Shown: positions 8,732-17,283 of the stretch, piece after piece
Numbering within the stretch: position 1 is the first letter of the stretch
Layout of the letters: each line of letters starts with the position of its first letter
Origin: Bacteroidia bacterium
Lineage (GTDB): Bacteria > Bacteroidota > Bacteroidia > Flavobacteriales > Flavobacteriaceae
Assembly: GCA_030427735.1 (NCBI GenBank)
Contig: JAUIBP010000004.1
Location: 124,001-188,000 of the forward strand
Direction of reading: 5' to 3'
Length of the DNA stretch: 64,000 nt
The notes under the pieces: generated by a model
Told to the model about the DNA's origin: nothing
Databases searched by the model: none
Seen by the model: the letters and a program-made list of their open reading frames with translations, nothing else
Program-made: the position numbers and the translations under genes

Positions 8732-9598
8732 ATGGACACTAAAGAATTACTAAAAAAAGTACGAAAGATAGAGATTAAGACACGCCGTTTGTCTAATCAT
8801 ATTTTTGGAGGAGAATACCATTCTACCTTTAAAGGGCGTGGTATGACTTTTAGTGAGGTACGCCAATACCAATTTGGAGACGATGTTAGAAATATAGATT
8901 GGAATGTTACCGCACGATATAACGAACCCTATATAAAAGTTTTCGAAGAAGAGCGCGAATTAACCATGATGCTTATGGTAGATGTTTCGGGCTCGGAATG
9001 GTTTGGTACCGCTCAGCAATTTAAAAACGAGGTCGTTACAGAAATAGCGGCTACCTTGGCATTTTCGGCAACCCAGAATAACGATAAAATAGGGTTGGTA
9101 TTATTTTCCGATGCTATAGAATTATACATTCCGCCCAAAAAGGGACGATCGCATGTATTACGAATAATTCGCGAATTAATAGAGTTCGAACCAAAAAGTA
9201 AGAAGACAAATGTTGTCGAGGCTTTTAAGTTTCTGTCCAGCGTAATGAAAAAGCGAGCCATAGTTTTTGTGCTGTCCGATTTTATTGCAGACGATTATAA
9301 ACAGACTTTGAAAATAGCCTCGGGACGCCACGATGTTACTGGTATTCGGGTGTACGATAAACACGAAGAAAGCATTCCTAATTTAGGTATGGTACAGATG
9401 CAGGACGAAGAAACTGGAGAATTAATGCTGGTGAATACCGCATCTAAAACCGTAAGAAAAAATTACAGCAAATACTATCAAGATAAAGTTAATTATTATA
9501 AAGACAGTTTCGCAAAATCGGGAGCAGGAACTATAGATTGTCGTGTAGATGAAAGTTATGTTAAAAAACTGTTAGGCTATTTTAAACGCAGAGGATAA
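8732..9598 (+). CDS. DUF58 protein of the Bat operon
   Basis: A 288-residue cytoplasmic DUF58 protein with the family hallmark YQFGDDVRNIDWNVTARYNEPYIK near residues 47-70. It is followed by a VWA-like fold with LMVDVSGS, a partial MIDAS motif. DUF58 proteins always travel with MoxR ATPases and are thought to link the ATPase to membrane VWA proteins. There is no signal peptide or membrane segment. It is separated from the next gene by only 13 bases. Confidence 0.9.
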   Translation: MDTKELLKKVRKIEIKTRRLSNHIFGGEYHSTFKGRGMTFSEVRQYQFGDDVRNIDWNVTARYNEPYIKVFEEERELTMMLMVDVSGSEWFGTAQQFKNEVVTEIAATLAFSATQNNDKIGLVLFSDAIELYIPPKKGRSHVLRIIRELIEFEPKSKKTNVVEAFKFLSSVMKKRAIVFVLSDFIADDYKQTLKIASGRHDVTGIRVYDKHEESIPNLGMVQMQDEETGELMLVNTASKTVRKNYSKYYQDKVNYYKDSFAKSGAGTIDCRVDESYVKKLLGYFKRRG

Positions 9599-9611
9599 TC
9601 GCTTAAAAAGT

Positions 9612-11297
9612 ATGAAGAGCCATAAATTTACCATAAAACCTATATTAAAAAACAGTCTGTTAAGCCTTTTGTTTTTGTGCTTATTTACAAGCCTTAGCAC
9701 GGCACAAGACTTAAAGTTTGGTATAGATTCCACAAACATAAAAGTTGGTGCGCAAATCACTTATAAAATAGAAGTTGTAACCGATACCACCAGTGTTGTT
9801 GTGTTTCCAGAAGGGCAAACATTTATGCCTTTAGAGGTTATAGAATCTTATGCTGTAGATACTACCAAACTGAATGATAAATTAAACCTGATAAAAAAAT
9901 ACGGTTTAACACAATTCGATTCTGGGCAATATACCATCCCGCCGCAAAAAGTCGTTTTAGGAAATAAAACACTGTTTACAGATTCGTTAAAAGTAGAAGT
10001 TAATAACGTAGTTATAGATACTACCAAGCAAGGACTTTACGATATTAAACCAATTATTGAAGTCGAAAAAACAAACAATAACTGGTGGCGATTACCACTG
10101 TATATTTTACTAGGTTTAATAATTATTGGGGGTATTCTGTACTGGTTTATTTGGCGTAAAAAACCATTAACCGAAGCCGAAGAAATTGCTTTATTACCGC
10201 CTTACGAACGCGCAAAATTAGCGCTTCAAAAACTAGATGAAAGTCATTATCTAGAACATTCCGAAATTAAAGAATACTATTCCGAATTAACACTTGTACT
10301 TCGAAAATATCTAGATGAAAAAGTATACGATAGGGCCTTAGAAAGTACTACCGATGAGTTAATCGCGAGGCTTCAGTTGTTAAAAGAAGGTAATCAAATA
10401 GATTTTAGCAAGGAAACTATAAAAAATATCGAGAGCATTTTAAAACGTGCCGATTTGGTGAAATTTGCTAAATCTGCACCAGATATTCAGTTGGCAGAAC
10501 TCGATAAAAAAACAATCGAAGTAGAAATAGATCATGTAAAAGAAGTCCTTCCAGAACCAGATGAAGAAGAAAAACTTTTAGATCAGCAATATAAAGAAGC
10601 ACAGGAACGCAAAAAGAAGCGTAAAAAAATTGTGTTAACCGTTGTAGGGGCTATCGTATTATTGGCCATGACCTTTACAGGTTTTGCCATTAAATATGGT
10701 TTCGATTATACAAAAGACACCATTTTAGGTCACGATTCTAAAGAATTGCTAGAGGGGCAATGGGTAACCAGCGATTATGGTGTGCCGCTAATTAGCATTA
10801 CCACACCTAAGGTGTTAAAGCGTTTGGAGAGCCCAATTCCAGATCAATTAAAAGATAAAGTGCAGGTTACAGTGTTTGGTTACGGGTCTATTTTAGATTT
10901 ATTTAGTATCACGGTAAACACAACCAAAACCTTAACTCCTAATGCGCAACAGCAAGGTCAGCAAAATGGAGCAGCACAAGAAAATACGATAGATTTAAAC
11001 CAAGCCTCGGAAGAAGCCATTAAACAGTTCGAGCTTCATAAAGTTACCGATATTACTGTAAAACGCGATAAGTTTACCACGCCTAATGGCGCCGAGGGTT
11101 TAAAAACGTATGGTACGGGCCTTGTTCCTATTGCTAATACCGAGAATTATATTTTGGCACATTATATCATGTTGCATTTTACATCGCAAAATGTATTGCA
11201 GCAAATTGTAGTAAGTTGGAAAGATGGCGATGTTTATGCCGAAGAAATGGCAGAGCGTATAGTAAATTCGGTAGAACTTAATAAAAAATCACAATAA
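9612..11297 (+). CDS. Two-TM membrane protein of the Bat operon
   Basis: A 561-residue protein with a signal peptide (to about residue 31, ending STAQ), a periplasmic beta-rich N-domain, and a membrane helix at about 159-180. A cytoplasmic helical region follows, with LPPYERAKLALQKLDES and a DUF4381-like look, then a very charged KKKRKK stretch, a second membrane helix at about 341-362 and a C-terminal periplasmic domain. The N-domain echoes BatD. Its role is unknown; position suggests a membrane partner of the MoxR-DUF58-VWA complex. Its stop overlaps the batA start (TAATG). Confidence 0.75.
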   Translation: MKSHKFTIKPILKNSLLSLLFLCLFTSLSTAQDLKFGIDSTNIKVGAQITYKIEVVTDTTSVVVFPEGQTFMPLEVIESYAVDTTKLNDKLNLIKKYGLTQFDSGQYTIPPQKVVLGNKTLFTDSLKVEVNNVVIDTTKQGLYDIKPIIEVEKTNNNWWRLPLYILLGLIIIGGILYWFIWRKKPLTEAEEIALLPPYERAKLALQKLDESHYLEHSEIKEYYSELTLVLRKYLDEKVYDRALESTTDELIARLQLLKEGNQIDFSKETIKNIESILKRADLVKFAKSAPDIQLAELDKKTIEVEIDHVKEVLPEPDEEEKLLDQQYKEAQERKKKRKKIVLTVVGAIVLLAMTFTGFAIKYGFDYTKDTILGHDSKELLEGQWVTSDYGVPLISITTPKVLKRLESPIPDQLKDKVQVTVFGYGSILDLFSITVNTTKTLTPNAQQQGQQNGAAQENTIDLNQASEEAIKQFELHKVTDITVKRDKFTTPNGAEGLKTYGTGLVPIANTENYILAHYIMLHFTSQNVLQQIVVSWKDGDVYAEEMAERIVNSVELNKKSQ

Positions 11298-12301
11298 TGT
11301 TTGAAGGGATAGAATTTTTGAACAAACAGGTATTTTGGTTGTTTTTATTACTGCCATTAGCCATTATCTGGTATCTTTTTAAACAGAATAAGCAAAATGC
11401 CGAGTTAAAGATGTCGAGCATTAAAGGGTTTAAAGTTACCCAATCGTGGCTGCCTAAATTAAAACATCTGCTTTTTGTATTGCGCTTATTGGCTTTAGCT
11501 TTGCTAATAACAGCATTGGCAAGACCTCGAACGGTAGATGTGTCTTCCAGAACAAAAACCACTAAGGGTATCGATATTGTAATGGCTATAGATGTTTCGG
11601 CAAGTATGCTGGCCAAAGATTTAAAACCAAACCGATTAGAAGCTTTAAAAGAAGTTGCGGCAGAATTTATTAAAGAGCGTCCTAATGATCGTATTGGTTT
11701 GGTAGAGTATGCTGGCGAAAGTTATACAAAAACACCAATTACCAGCGATAAAGCTATCGTAATTCGTTCTTTAGAAGATATTAAATACAATAATATTATA
11801 GAAGGCGGTACAGCCATTGGTATGGGTTTAGCAACTTCTGTAAATCGTTTAAAAGACAGTAAAGCCAAAAGTAAAGTTATTATTTTACTTACAGACGGTG
11901 TGAATAACTCAGGGTTTATAGATCCTAAAATAGCAAGCGAAATGGCGGTTGAGTTTGGAATCAAAACCTATACTATAGGTTTAGGGTCCAACGGTATGGC
12001 TTTGTCACCAATAGGCATGTTACCTAACGGAAGGTTTCAATATGGGCGTGTTCCAGTAGAGATAGACGAAGCTTTATTGCAAGAAATAGCAGCGGTAACA
12101 GGAGGTAAGTATTTTAGAGCAACAGATAATAAAAAGCTCGAAGAAATTTACGAAGAGATTAATAAGCTCGAAAAAACAGATATCGAAGAATTTAAATATT
12201 ATAATTACGAAGAAAAATTCCGTCCCTTAGTTTTATTAGCCGGATTGTTATTAATTCTGGAAATTTTACTTCGTTCCACAATATTTAAAAGTTTTATATA
12301 A
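11297..12301 (+). CDS. batA: Aerotolerance-type VWA protein BatA
   Basis: A 334-residue inner-membrane VWA protein. Two N-terminal helices (about 10-30 and 56-76) precede a VWA domain with an intact MIDAS motif, MAIDVSASM near residue 97, and a threonine-containing LTDGVNNSG loop. A C-terminal helix follows (about 310-330). BatA and BatB are thought to form a membrane-anchored complex with BatC-E that affects oxygen tolerance and periplasmic stress in Bacteroides; the molecular function is unresolved. It overlaps the previous gene by one base and is three bases from batB. Confidence 0.92.
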   Translation: MFEGIEFLNKQVFWLFLLLPLAIIWYLFKQNKQNAELKMSSIKGFKVTQSWLPKLKHLLFVLRLLALALLITALARPRTVDVSSRTKTTKGIDIVMAIDVSASMLAKDLKPNRLEALKEVAAEFIKERPNDRIGLVEYAGESYTKTPITSDKAIVIRSLEDIKYNNIIEGGTAIGMGLATSVNRLKDSKAKSKVIILLTDGVNNSGFIDPKIASEMAVEFGIKTYTIGLGSNGMALSPIGMLPNGRFQYGRVPVEIDEALLQEIAAVTGGKYFRATDNKKLEEIYEEINKLEKTDIEEFKYYNYEEKFRPLVLLAGLLLILEILLRSTIFKSFI

Positions 12302-12304
12302 ATA

Positions 12305-13342
12305 ATGTATCAATTAGAAGAAAAAATATGGTTTTGGGTTTTGGCAATTATTCCTGTAATTATTGTCATATTTATGGCGTTACAACTCTGGAAACGTCAT
12401 AAACAAAAACAATTTGCAGACAAAGCGCTTTTACAACGTTTAAGTCCAAATCGGTCGTTATTTAAGTCGGTTTTAAAACTTATAATGTTGTGTTTGGCGT
12501 TTGCGTGTTTGTCTGTAGCGCTAGTTAACCCTAAAATAGGAACCAAATTAGAAACCGTTAAACGCGAAGGTGTAGATATCGTGTTTGCGGTAGACGTTTC
12601 TAAAAGTATGTTGGCCGAAGATATCGCACCTAATCGTCTGGAAAAGGCCAAGCAATTAGTAACACAAATCATCAATAATTTAGCGAGCGACCGTGTGGGT
12701 ATTATTGCCTATGCTGGGAAAGCATTTCCGCAATTACCCATTACTACAGATTATGCTTCGGCAAAAATGTTTCTTCAAAATATGAACACAGATATGCTGT
12801 CGTCTCAAGGTACTGCGATTAATGAAGCGATTAATTTAGCGAAAACCTATTTTGATGACGAAGAGCAAACCAACAGAGTGTTAATTATTATTTCCGATGG
12901 TGAAGACCATAGCGAAATGGCTGCCAAAGTAGCCGAAGAAGCTGCCGAAGAAGGTATAAGAATTTTTACCATAGGCGTAGGCGATGTTAAAGGCGGGCCA
13001 ATACCACTAAAACATAATGGCATTACGCTCAATTATAAGAAGGATAGTAATGGCGAAACTGTTATTACTCGACTTAACGAAGAAACCCTGAAGAATATCG
13101 CCCAAGAAGCCGATGGGGTTTACATTAACGGAAGGCAAACAAGTGTGGTAGTCGATGAGATCCGCGACCTTTTAAATGGCATGGATAAAACCGAGTTCGA
13201 GGCCAAACAATTTGCAGATTTTAAAGATCAGTTTCAATGGTTTTTAGCACTAGCTATAGCTTTCCTTTTTATAGACATTTTCTTATTAGATCGTAAAACA
13301 GCATGGTTAAAGAAGTTAAACTTATTTAACGAAAACTTATGA
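12305..13342 (+). CDS. batB: Aerotolerance-type VWA protein BatB
   Basis: A 345-residue paralogue of BatA, with two N-terminal membrane helices, a MIDAS motif FAVDVSKSM near residue 97, ISDGEDHSE in the VWA core, and a C-terminal helix before a basic tail. It lies directly after batA and in the same order as in other Bacteroidota Bat operons. The batC gene starts 50 bases past its stop, although an open frame in phase with batC begins within the last codons of batB. Confidence 0.92.
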   Translation: MYQLEEKIWFWVLAIIPVIIVIFMALQLWKRHKQKQFADKALLQRLSPNRSLFKSVLKLIMLCLAFACLSVALVNPKIGTKLETVKREGVDIVFAVDVSKSMLAEDIAPNRLEKAKQLVTQIINNLASDRVGIIAYAGKAFPQLPITTDYASAKMFLQNMNTDMLSSQGTAINEAINLAKTYFDDEEQTNRVLIIISDGEDHSEMAAKVAEEAAEEGIRIFTIGVGDVKGGPIPLKHNGITLNYKKDSNGETVITRLNEETLKNIAQEADGVYINGRQTSVVVDEIRDLLNGMDKTEFEAKQFADFKDQFQWFLALAIAFLFIDIFLLDRKTAWLKKLNLFNENL

Positions 13343-13392
13343 TAGAAAACGCTAAAAAATTAGTAATATTCGGTGATTTTGGAGTATTTGTT

Positions 13393-14280
13393 ATGAAAAA
13401 GATACTATTACTTGTTTTGGTACTTTGTTCGTTTTCATCTTTTGCACAAGACAATGATGAAGTATTGCAGAACGCCAAAAGACTAGCCAATAACTTTGTT
13501 TTTGAAGGCAACGAAGACCTGAAAAACGACAATTATGTCGATGCCGAGATGGCTTATCGCAAAGCCATTTCTAACGAACAAACCAATATTTCTGGACTTT
13601 ATAATTTAGGAACTTCGTATGTTAAAAAAGGAAACTACGATGAAGCTTTATACCGTTTACAACAAGCTGCGGCTAAAGCAACCAGCAAACCAGAAAAACA
13701 TAAGGCTTACCACAACATTGGTAATATATTAATGCAAAATAAGCAGTGTAAGGAAGCTGTTGAGGCTTATAAAAATGCATTGCGAAACGATCCTTCAGAC
13801 AACGAAACGCGTTATAATTTTGGCTTAGCCAAAGCATGTGCCGAGCAGCAGAAGCAAGACAATCAGAATAACGAAAACGATAATCAGGATCAGAATAAAG
13901 ACCAGAACCAAGACAATCAAGATCAAAACCAAGATCAGAATAAAGATAATCAGGATCAAGATCAAAAGGATCAGGACAAACAAGACGAAGGCGATCAAAA
14001 AGATCAGGATAATAAAGATCAGGGCGATCAGGATCAAAAGGAAGGCGACCAAGACGAACAAGAAGATGGAAAGCCTAAAGACGATAAACAAGATCCTGGA
14101 CAAGGCGATCAAGATAAAAAAGAACAACCCCAACAACCTAAACCACAACAAGGGCAAATGTCGCCACAGCAAATTAAAAACTTGCTAGAGGCCATGAATA
14201 ACCAAGAACAAAAGGTTCAAGAAAAAATGAATGCCGAAAAAACAAAAGGGGTGCAAATACAAACAGATAAAGATTGGTAA
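13393..14280 (+). CDS. batC: TPR protein BatC
   Basis: A 295-residue periplasmic protein with a signal peptide (MKKILLLVLVLCSFSSFAQ), about three TPR repeats, then an extreme low-complexity segment of Asp, Gln, Asn and Lys (about residues 152-250), a Pro/Gln stretch and a short C-terminal helix. I place the start at 13393, where the signal peptide begins; the open frame continues to 13339 but those 18 residues do not belong to a signal peptide. TPR domains mediate protein contacts; in Bat systems BatC is the soluble partner of BatB. The low-complexity tract is made of repeated CAGGAT/CAAGAT-like hexamers and may vary in length. Confidence 0.88.
   Translation: MKKILLLVLVLCSFSSFAQDNDEVLQNAKRLANNFVFEGNEDLKNDNYVDAEMAYRKAISNEQTNISGLYNLGTSYVKKGNYDEALYRLQQAAAKATSKPEKHKAYHNIGNILMQNKQCKEAVEAYKNALRNDPSDNETRYNFGLAKACAEQQKQDNQNNENDNQDQNKDQNQDNQDQNQDQNKDNQDQDQKDQDKQDEGDQKDQDNKDQGDQDQKEGDQDEQEDGKPKDDKQDPGQGDQDKKEQPQQPKPQQGQMSPQQIKNLLEAMNNQEQKVQEKMNAEKTKGVQIQTDKDW
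13850..14135 (+). repeat. Low-complexity hexamer tract inside batC
   Basis: Imperfect repeats of GAT CAG, GAT CAA and AAA GAT codons encoding a D/Q/N/K-rich linker. It also creates long meaningless open frames on both strands. Confidence 0.8.
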
Positions 14281-14304
14281 TTTATATTGCGAATAATACA
14301 GATA

Positions 14305-16080
14305 ATGAAAGGGATTAAATACATATCTATACTTGTAATAGTATTGTTTTCAAACTTAGGCTTAGCACAAGTTAAGTTTGAAGCAAAACTTAGTAAAACA
14401 AAATTAGGTATTAACGAGCGTTTACGTGTAGATTTTGAAATGAACAAAGATGGCGATAATTTTAATCCGCCAGATTTTTCGAGTTTTAGCGTGGTTGGCG
14501 GTCCCAACCAATCGGTAAGTAAATCGTGGGTAAATGGCGTGTCTCAATTTTCTAAAACATACACCTATTTTTTAGCACCTAAAAGTCTGGGTAATTTTAA
14601 AATTAATCAGGCCACAATAGAAGTTGATGGGCAAGTGTATAAAACCACTCCGGTAACGGTAACGGTAACCAAGGCTGTCGATAAACCAAAAGATGGCAAT
14701 AATGCCGATTATGTCGCTTCCGAGAATATTCATTTGGTGGCCGAAGTTTCTAAGGCAACACCATACCTTAACGAGGCTATAACGGTAGTCTATAAATTAT
14801 TTGTGTCTCCCAATACAGGTGTAAGTAATTGGCGAGAGATTGATAGTCCGAAGTACAGCGATTTTTGGAGTCAGAATATCGAAATAAAAGGATTAAAAGT
14901 TCAGAATGGAACGTATAAAGGCGAAGATTATCGCTATGTTATTTTAAGAAAAACGGTATTGTATCCGCAAAAAACAGGTAAACTTTTAATAGAACCTTTA
15001 AGCTTAGATTTAACGGTTGATGTGCCTACAAACAGGCGCGATATCTTTGGTGGCCGATTAATGACACAGGTGCACAGAACAGTTTCGGCTGGCGAACGCA
15101 CCATAAACGTAAAGCCGTTACCGGAACAAGGCAAACCACTAGATTTTACAGGTGCGGTAGGCGATTTCGATTTTAAAGTGACCACTTCAAAAACCGAATT
15201 GAAAGCGACAGAATCTTTAAATCTTAATGTTGAGGTCTCAGGAAACGGAAATTTAAAGTTATTCGAACTTCCAAAGGTTAATTTACCAAGTTCTTTAGAG
15301 GTTTATGAGCCAGAACATACCGAAAACGTACAAACCAATTTACAAGGTATGCAAGGTCGAATTTCCGATAATTATACGGTTGTTCCTCAATTTAAAGGTA
15401 AATACCCTATACCTAGCATTTCATTTTCTTATTTCGATGTAAAAACCGAAAGTTACAAGCGTTTGTCTTCCGATGAGATAATTGTAAATGTTTTTCAAGG
15501 GCCTAACAATACATCGGCGCCAGACAATAGTGCGACATTAGCGAATAATGGCAAACAACCTGTGGTTGTTAATAGCGACCATTTTGCATTTATTAAAACG
15601 CAGCCTAATTTGGTGTCTGTAAAACCATCGCAATTTTTTAAAACAAAATTATTTTGGGGGTCTTTATTAGCGCCGTTATTGGCTATACCCTTAGCTATGG
15701 TATTTAGAAAACAAAAAGCAGTTCGCGATGCCGATGTGGTAGGTAATAAAATACGAAAAGCAGATAAATTGGCGAAGAAATATTTAAGCGAAGCCAAGAA
15801 AGCATTAGGCCAAAAAGAAGCATTTTATGTCGCTCTAGAAAAAGCGTTACACAACTATTTAAAAGGAAAATTAAATATTGAAACAAGCGAGTTTAGCAAG
15901 GATAAAATCAGCGAACTATTAACATCTAAAGCTGTAGATACCGAAGTGGTAACCGATTTTACAAGTTTGTTGGAAAGCTGCGAATTAGCGCGATATACGC
16001 CGTCTACCAACGTGGCTATGCAACAAGATTACGACAAAGCGGCTAAAACCATTTCGTTAATAGATAAACAAATTAAATAA
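14305..16080 (+). CDS. batD: Aerotolerance protein BatD
   Basis: A 591-residue BatD family protein with a signal peptide ending GLAQ and several immunoglobulin-like periplasmic domains. A membrane helix lies at about residue 455-475 (LFWGSLLAPLLAIPLAMVF), followed by a cytoplasmic helical tail with KADKLAKKYLSEAKKAL. The start is the ATG at 14305 rather than an upstream TTG at 14287, because the signal peptide begins there. It lies 24 bases after batC and six bases before batE. Confidence 0.9.
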   Translation: MKGIKYISILVIVLFSNLGLAQVKFEAKLSKTKLGINERLRVDFEMNKDGDNFNPPDFSSFSVVGGPNQSVSKSWVNGVSQFSKTYTYFLAPKSLGNFKINQATIEVDGQVYKTTPVTVTVTKAVDKPKDGNNADYVASENIHLVAEVSKATPYLNEAITVVYKLFVSPNTGVSNWREIDSPKYSDFWSQNIEIKGLKVQNGTYKGEDYRYVILRKTVLYPQKTGKLLIEPLSLDLTVDVPTNRRDIFGGRLMTQVHRTVSAGERTINVKPLPEQGKPLDFTGAVGDFDFKVTTSKTELKATESLNLNVEVSGNGNLKLFELPKVNLPSSLEVYEPEHTENVQTNLQGMQGRISDNYTVVPQFKGKYPIPSISFSYFDVKTESYKRLSSDEIIVNVFQGPNNTSAPDNSATLANNGKQPVVVNSDHFAFIKTQPNLVSVKPSQFFKTKLFWGSLLAPLLAIPLAMVFRKQKAVRDADVVGNKIRKADKLAKKYLSEAKKALGQKEAFYVALEKALHNYLKGKLNIETSEFSKDKISELLTSKAVDTEVVTDFTSLLESCELARYTPSTNVAMQQDYDKAAKTISLIDKQIK

Positions 16081-16086
16081 GTTAAG

Positions 16087-16836
16087 ATGAAAGCTGTAGT
16101 ATACATACTTACTTTTTTGTGGGCGAGCTTAACTTTTGCCCAAAACGAAACGATTTTCGAGCAAGGAAATGCGCTGTATAACGATGGTAAATATGCCGAG
16201 GCGGTAGATAAATATCAAACCATATTGGATAGTGGCATGCATTCATCGGAATTGTATTTTAATTTAGGAAATGCCTATTATAAGCTAAATCAGATAGCGC
16301 CTAGTATTTATTATTACGAGAAAGCACTTCAATTAAATCCGCAGGATAAAGACATTAAAAATAATATGGCTTATGCCAAAAACATGACTATAGACGCTAT
16401 AGATGTTGTGCCAGAAGCTGGAATTTCTAAAATAGTAAATAACATTACCAATAGCATGACTTACGATGGGTGGGCCATAACAACGGTTTTATTATTTCTT
16501 GCTTTTGTGGTGCTATTTTTAATTTATTATTTCGCCGAGTATACCAACCGTAAGCGTATGGCTTTTACAGGAAGTTTTTTGGTTTTGGCAGCAGGAATTT
16601 TAACTTTAGTTTTAGCGTTTCATAGTTTTAGTTTAGATAAAAAAAATAATCCAGCCATAGTTTTTGCCCAAGAAAGTCAGGTTAAAAGCGAGCCCAATTT
16701 AAGCAGTCAGGAGGTTTTTAAACTTCATGAAGGCACGAAAGTACAGATATTAGATACCGTTAATAACTGGAAGAAAATTAAGTTGGCCGACGGAAAAACA
16801 GGATGGATCTCTAGTGAAGACATTAAAAAGATTTAA
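16087..16836 (+). CDS. batE: TPR-SH3 protein BatE
   Basis: A 249-residue protein with a signal peptide (ending TFAQ), two to three TPR repeats (about 30-100), two membrane helices (about 126-147 and 157-175) and a C-terminal bacterial SH3 domain ending WKKIKLADGKTGWISSEDI. This is the BatE layout, and it closes the operon. The SH3 domain suggests contact with peptidoglycan or a periplasmic partner. No terminator was recognised after it; a new promoter follows 43 bases later. Confidence 0.9.
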   Translation: MKAVVYILTFLWASLTFAQNETIFEQGNALYNDGKYAEAVDKYQTILDSGMHSSELYFNLGNAYYKLNQIAPSIYYYEKALQLNPQDKDIKNNMAYAKNMTIDAIDVVPEAGISKIVNNITNSMTYDGWAITTVLLFLAFVVLFLIYYFAEYTNRKRMAFTGSFLVLAAGILTLVLAFHSFSLDKKNNPAIVFAQESQVKSEPNLSSQEVFKLHEGTKVQILDTVNNWKKIKLADGKTGWISSEDIKKI

Positions 16837-16878
16837 GTTTTTTAAAGATAATAATTTAAAAAATTAACATCAAAACCG

Positions 16879-16886
16879 TATTTTTG
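16879..16886 (+). promoter_or_regulatory. Promoter -7 element before the small membrane protein
   Basis: TATTTTTG, full match to TAnnTTTG, 22 bases before the ATG at 16909. Confidence 0.55.
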
Positions 16887-16908
16887 TTAAGAAGCTAAAT
16901 TGATTTTT

Positions 16909-17208
16909 ATGGCAAAAATGGTTTTTACATACTTTCTGTTTTTGGTTTTTACAATGTTTATTGCAATGCCAACAGTAGTGTCTTTTGTGAATGAAAGCTA
17001 CGATATTTCCTCTTTCTATAATAATATTAACGAAGAAGAAAACCATAAAAATGAAGTCGTTAAAAAAGTTGAACTGAAACTTCTTGAGCAATCTTTATAT
17101 CAAAACGTATTGTTTGTTAAAGGCCACGCAGAGAATGTATCTTTTTATCAAAACACCTATACTTCATTAAGTCTCGATCTTCAATATCCTCCACCTGAAT
17201 TATCATAA
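16909..17208 (+). CDS. Small membrane protein linked to SulP
   Basis: A 99-residue protein with one N-terminal membrane helix (about 4-26) and an acidic, Glu/Lys-rich extracytoplasmic tail ending YPPPELS. I recall similar short proteins with a PPPE-type C-terminus beside SulP or metal-transport genes in Flavobacteriaceae, but know no function. The start is taken at 16909, following the promoter element, instead of the TTG at 16900. It precedes the SulP gene by 75 bases in the same direction. Confidence 0.6.
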   Translation: MAKMVFTYFLFLVFTMFIAMPTVVSFVNESYDISSFYNNINEEENHKNEVVKKVELKLLEQSLYQNVLFVKGHAENVSFYQNTYTSLSLDLQYPPPELS

Positions 17209-17283
17209 TATAACACAGTTTCATAGGCTTGATTAATTAAATCTAATCGGGCAAAGTTTAAAAGAATTAAAACAGGTTGTATT

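Noticed and set aside
13838-14188. Long open frames on both strands inside batC (116 codons plus, 115 codons minus)
   Set aside because: They are made by the low-complexity hexamer tract and give only Ile/Lys/Arg or Ile/Leu/Val runs with no start context or family features.
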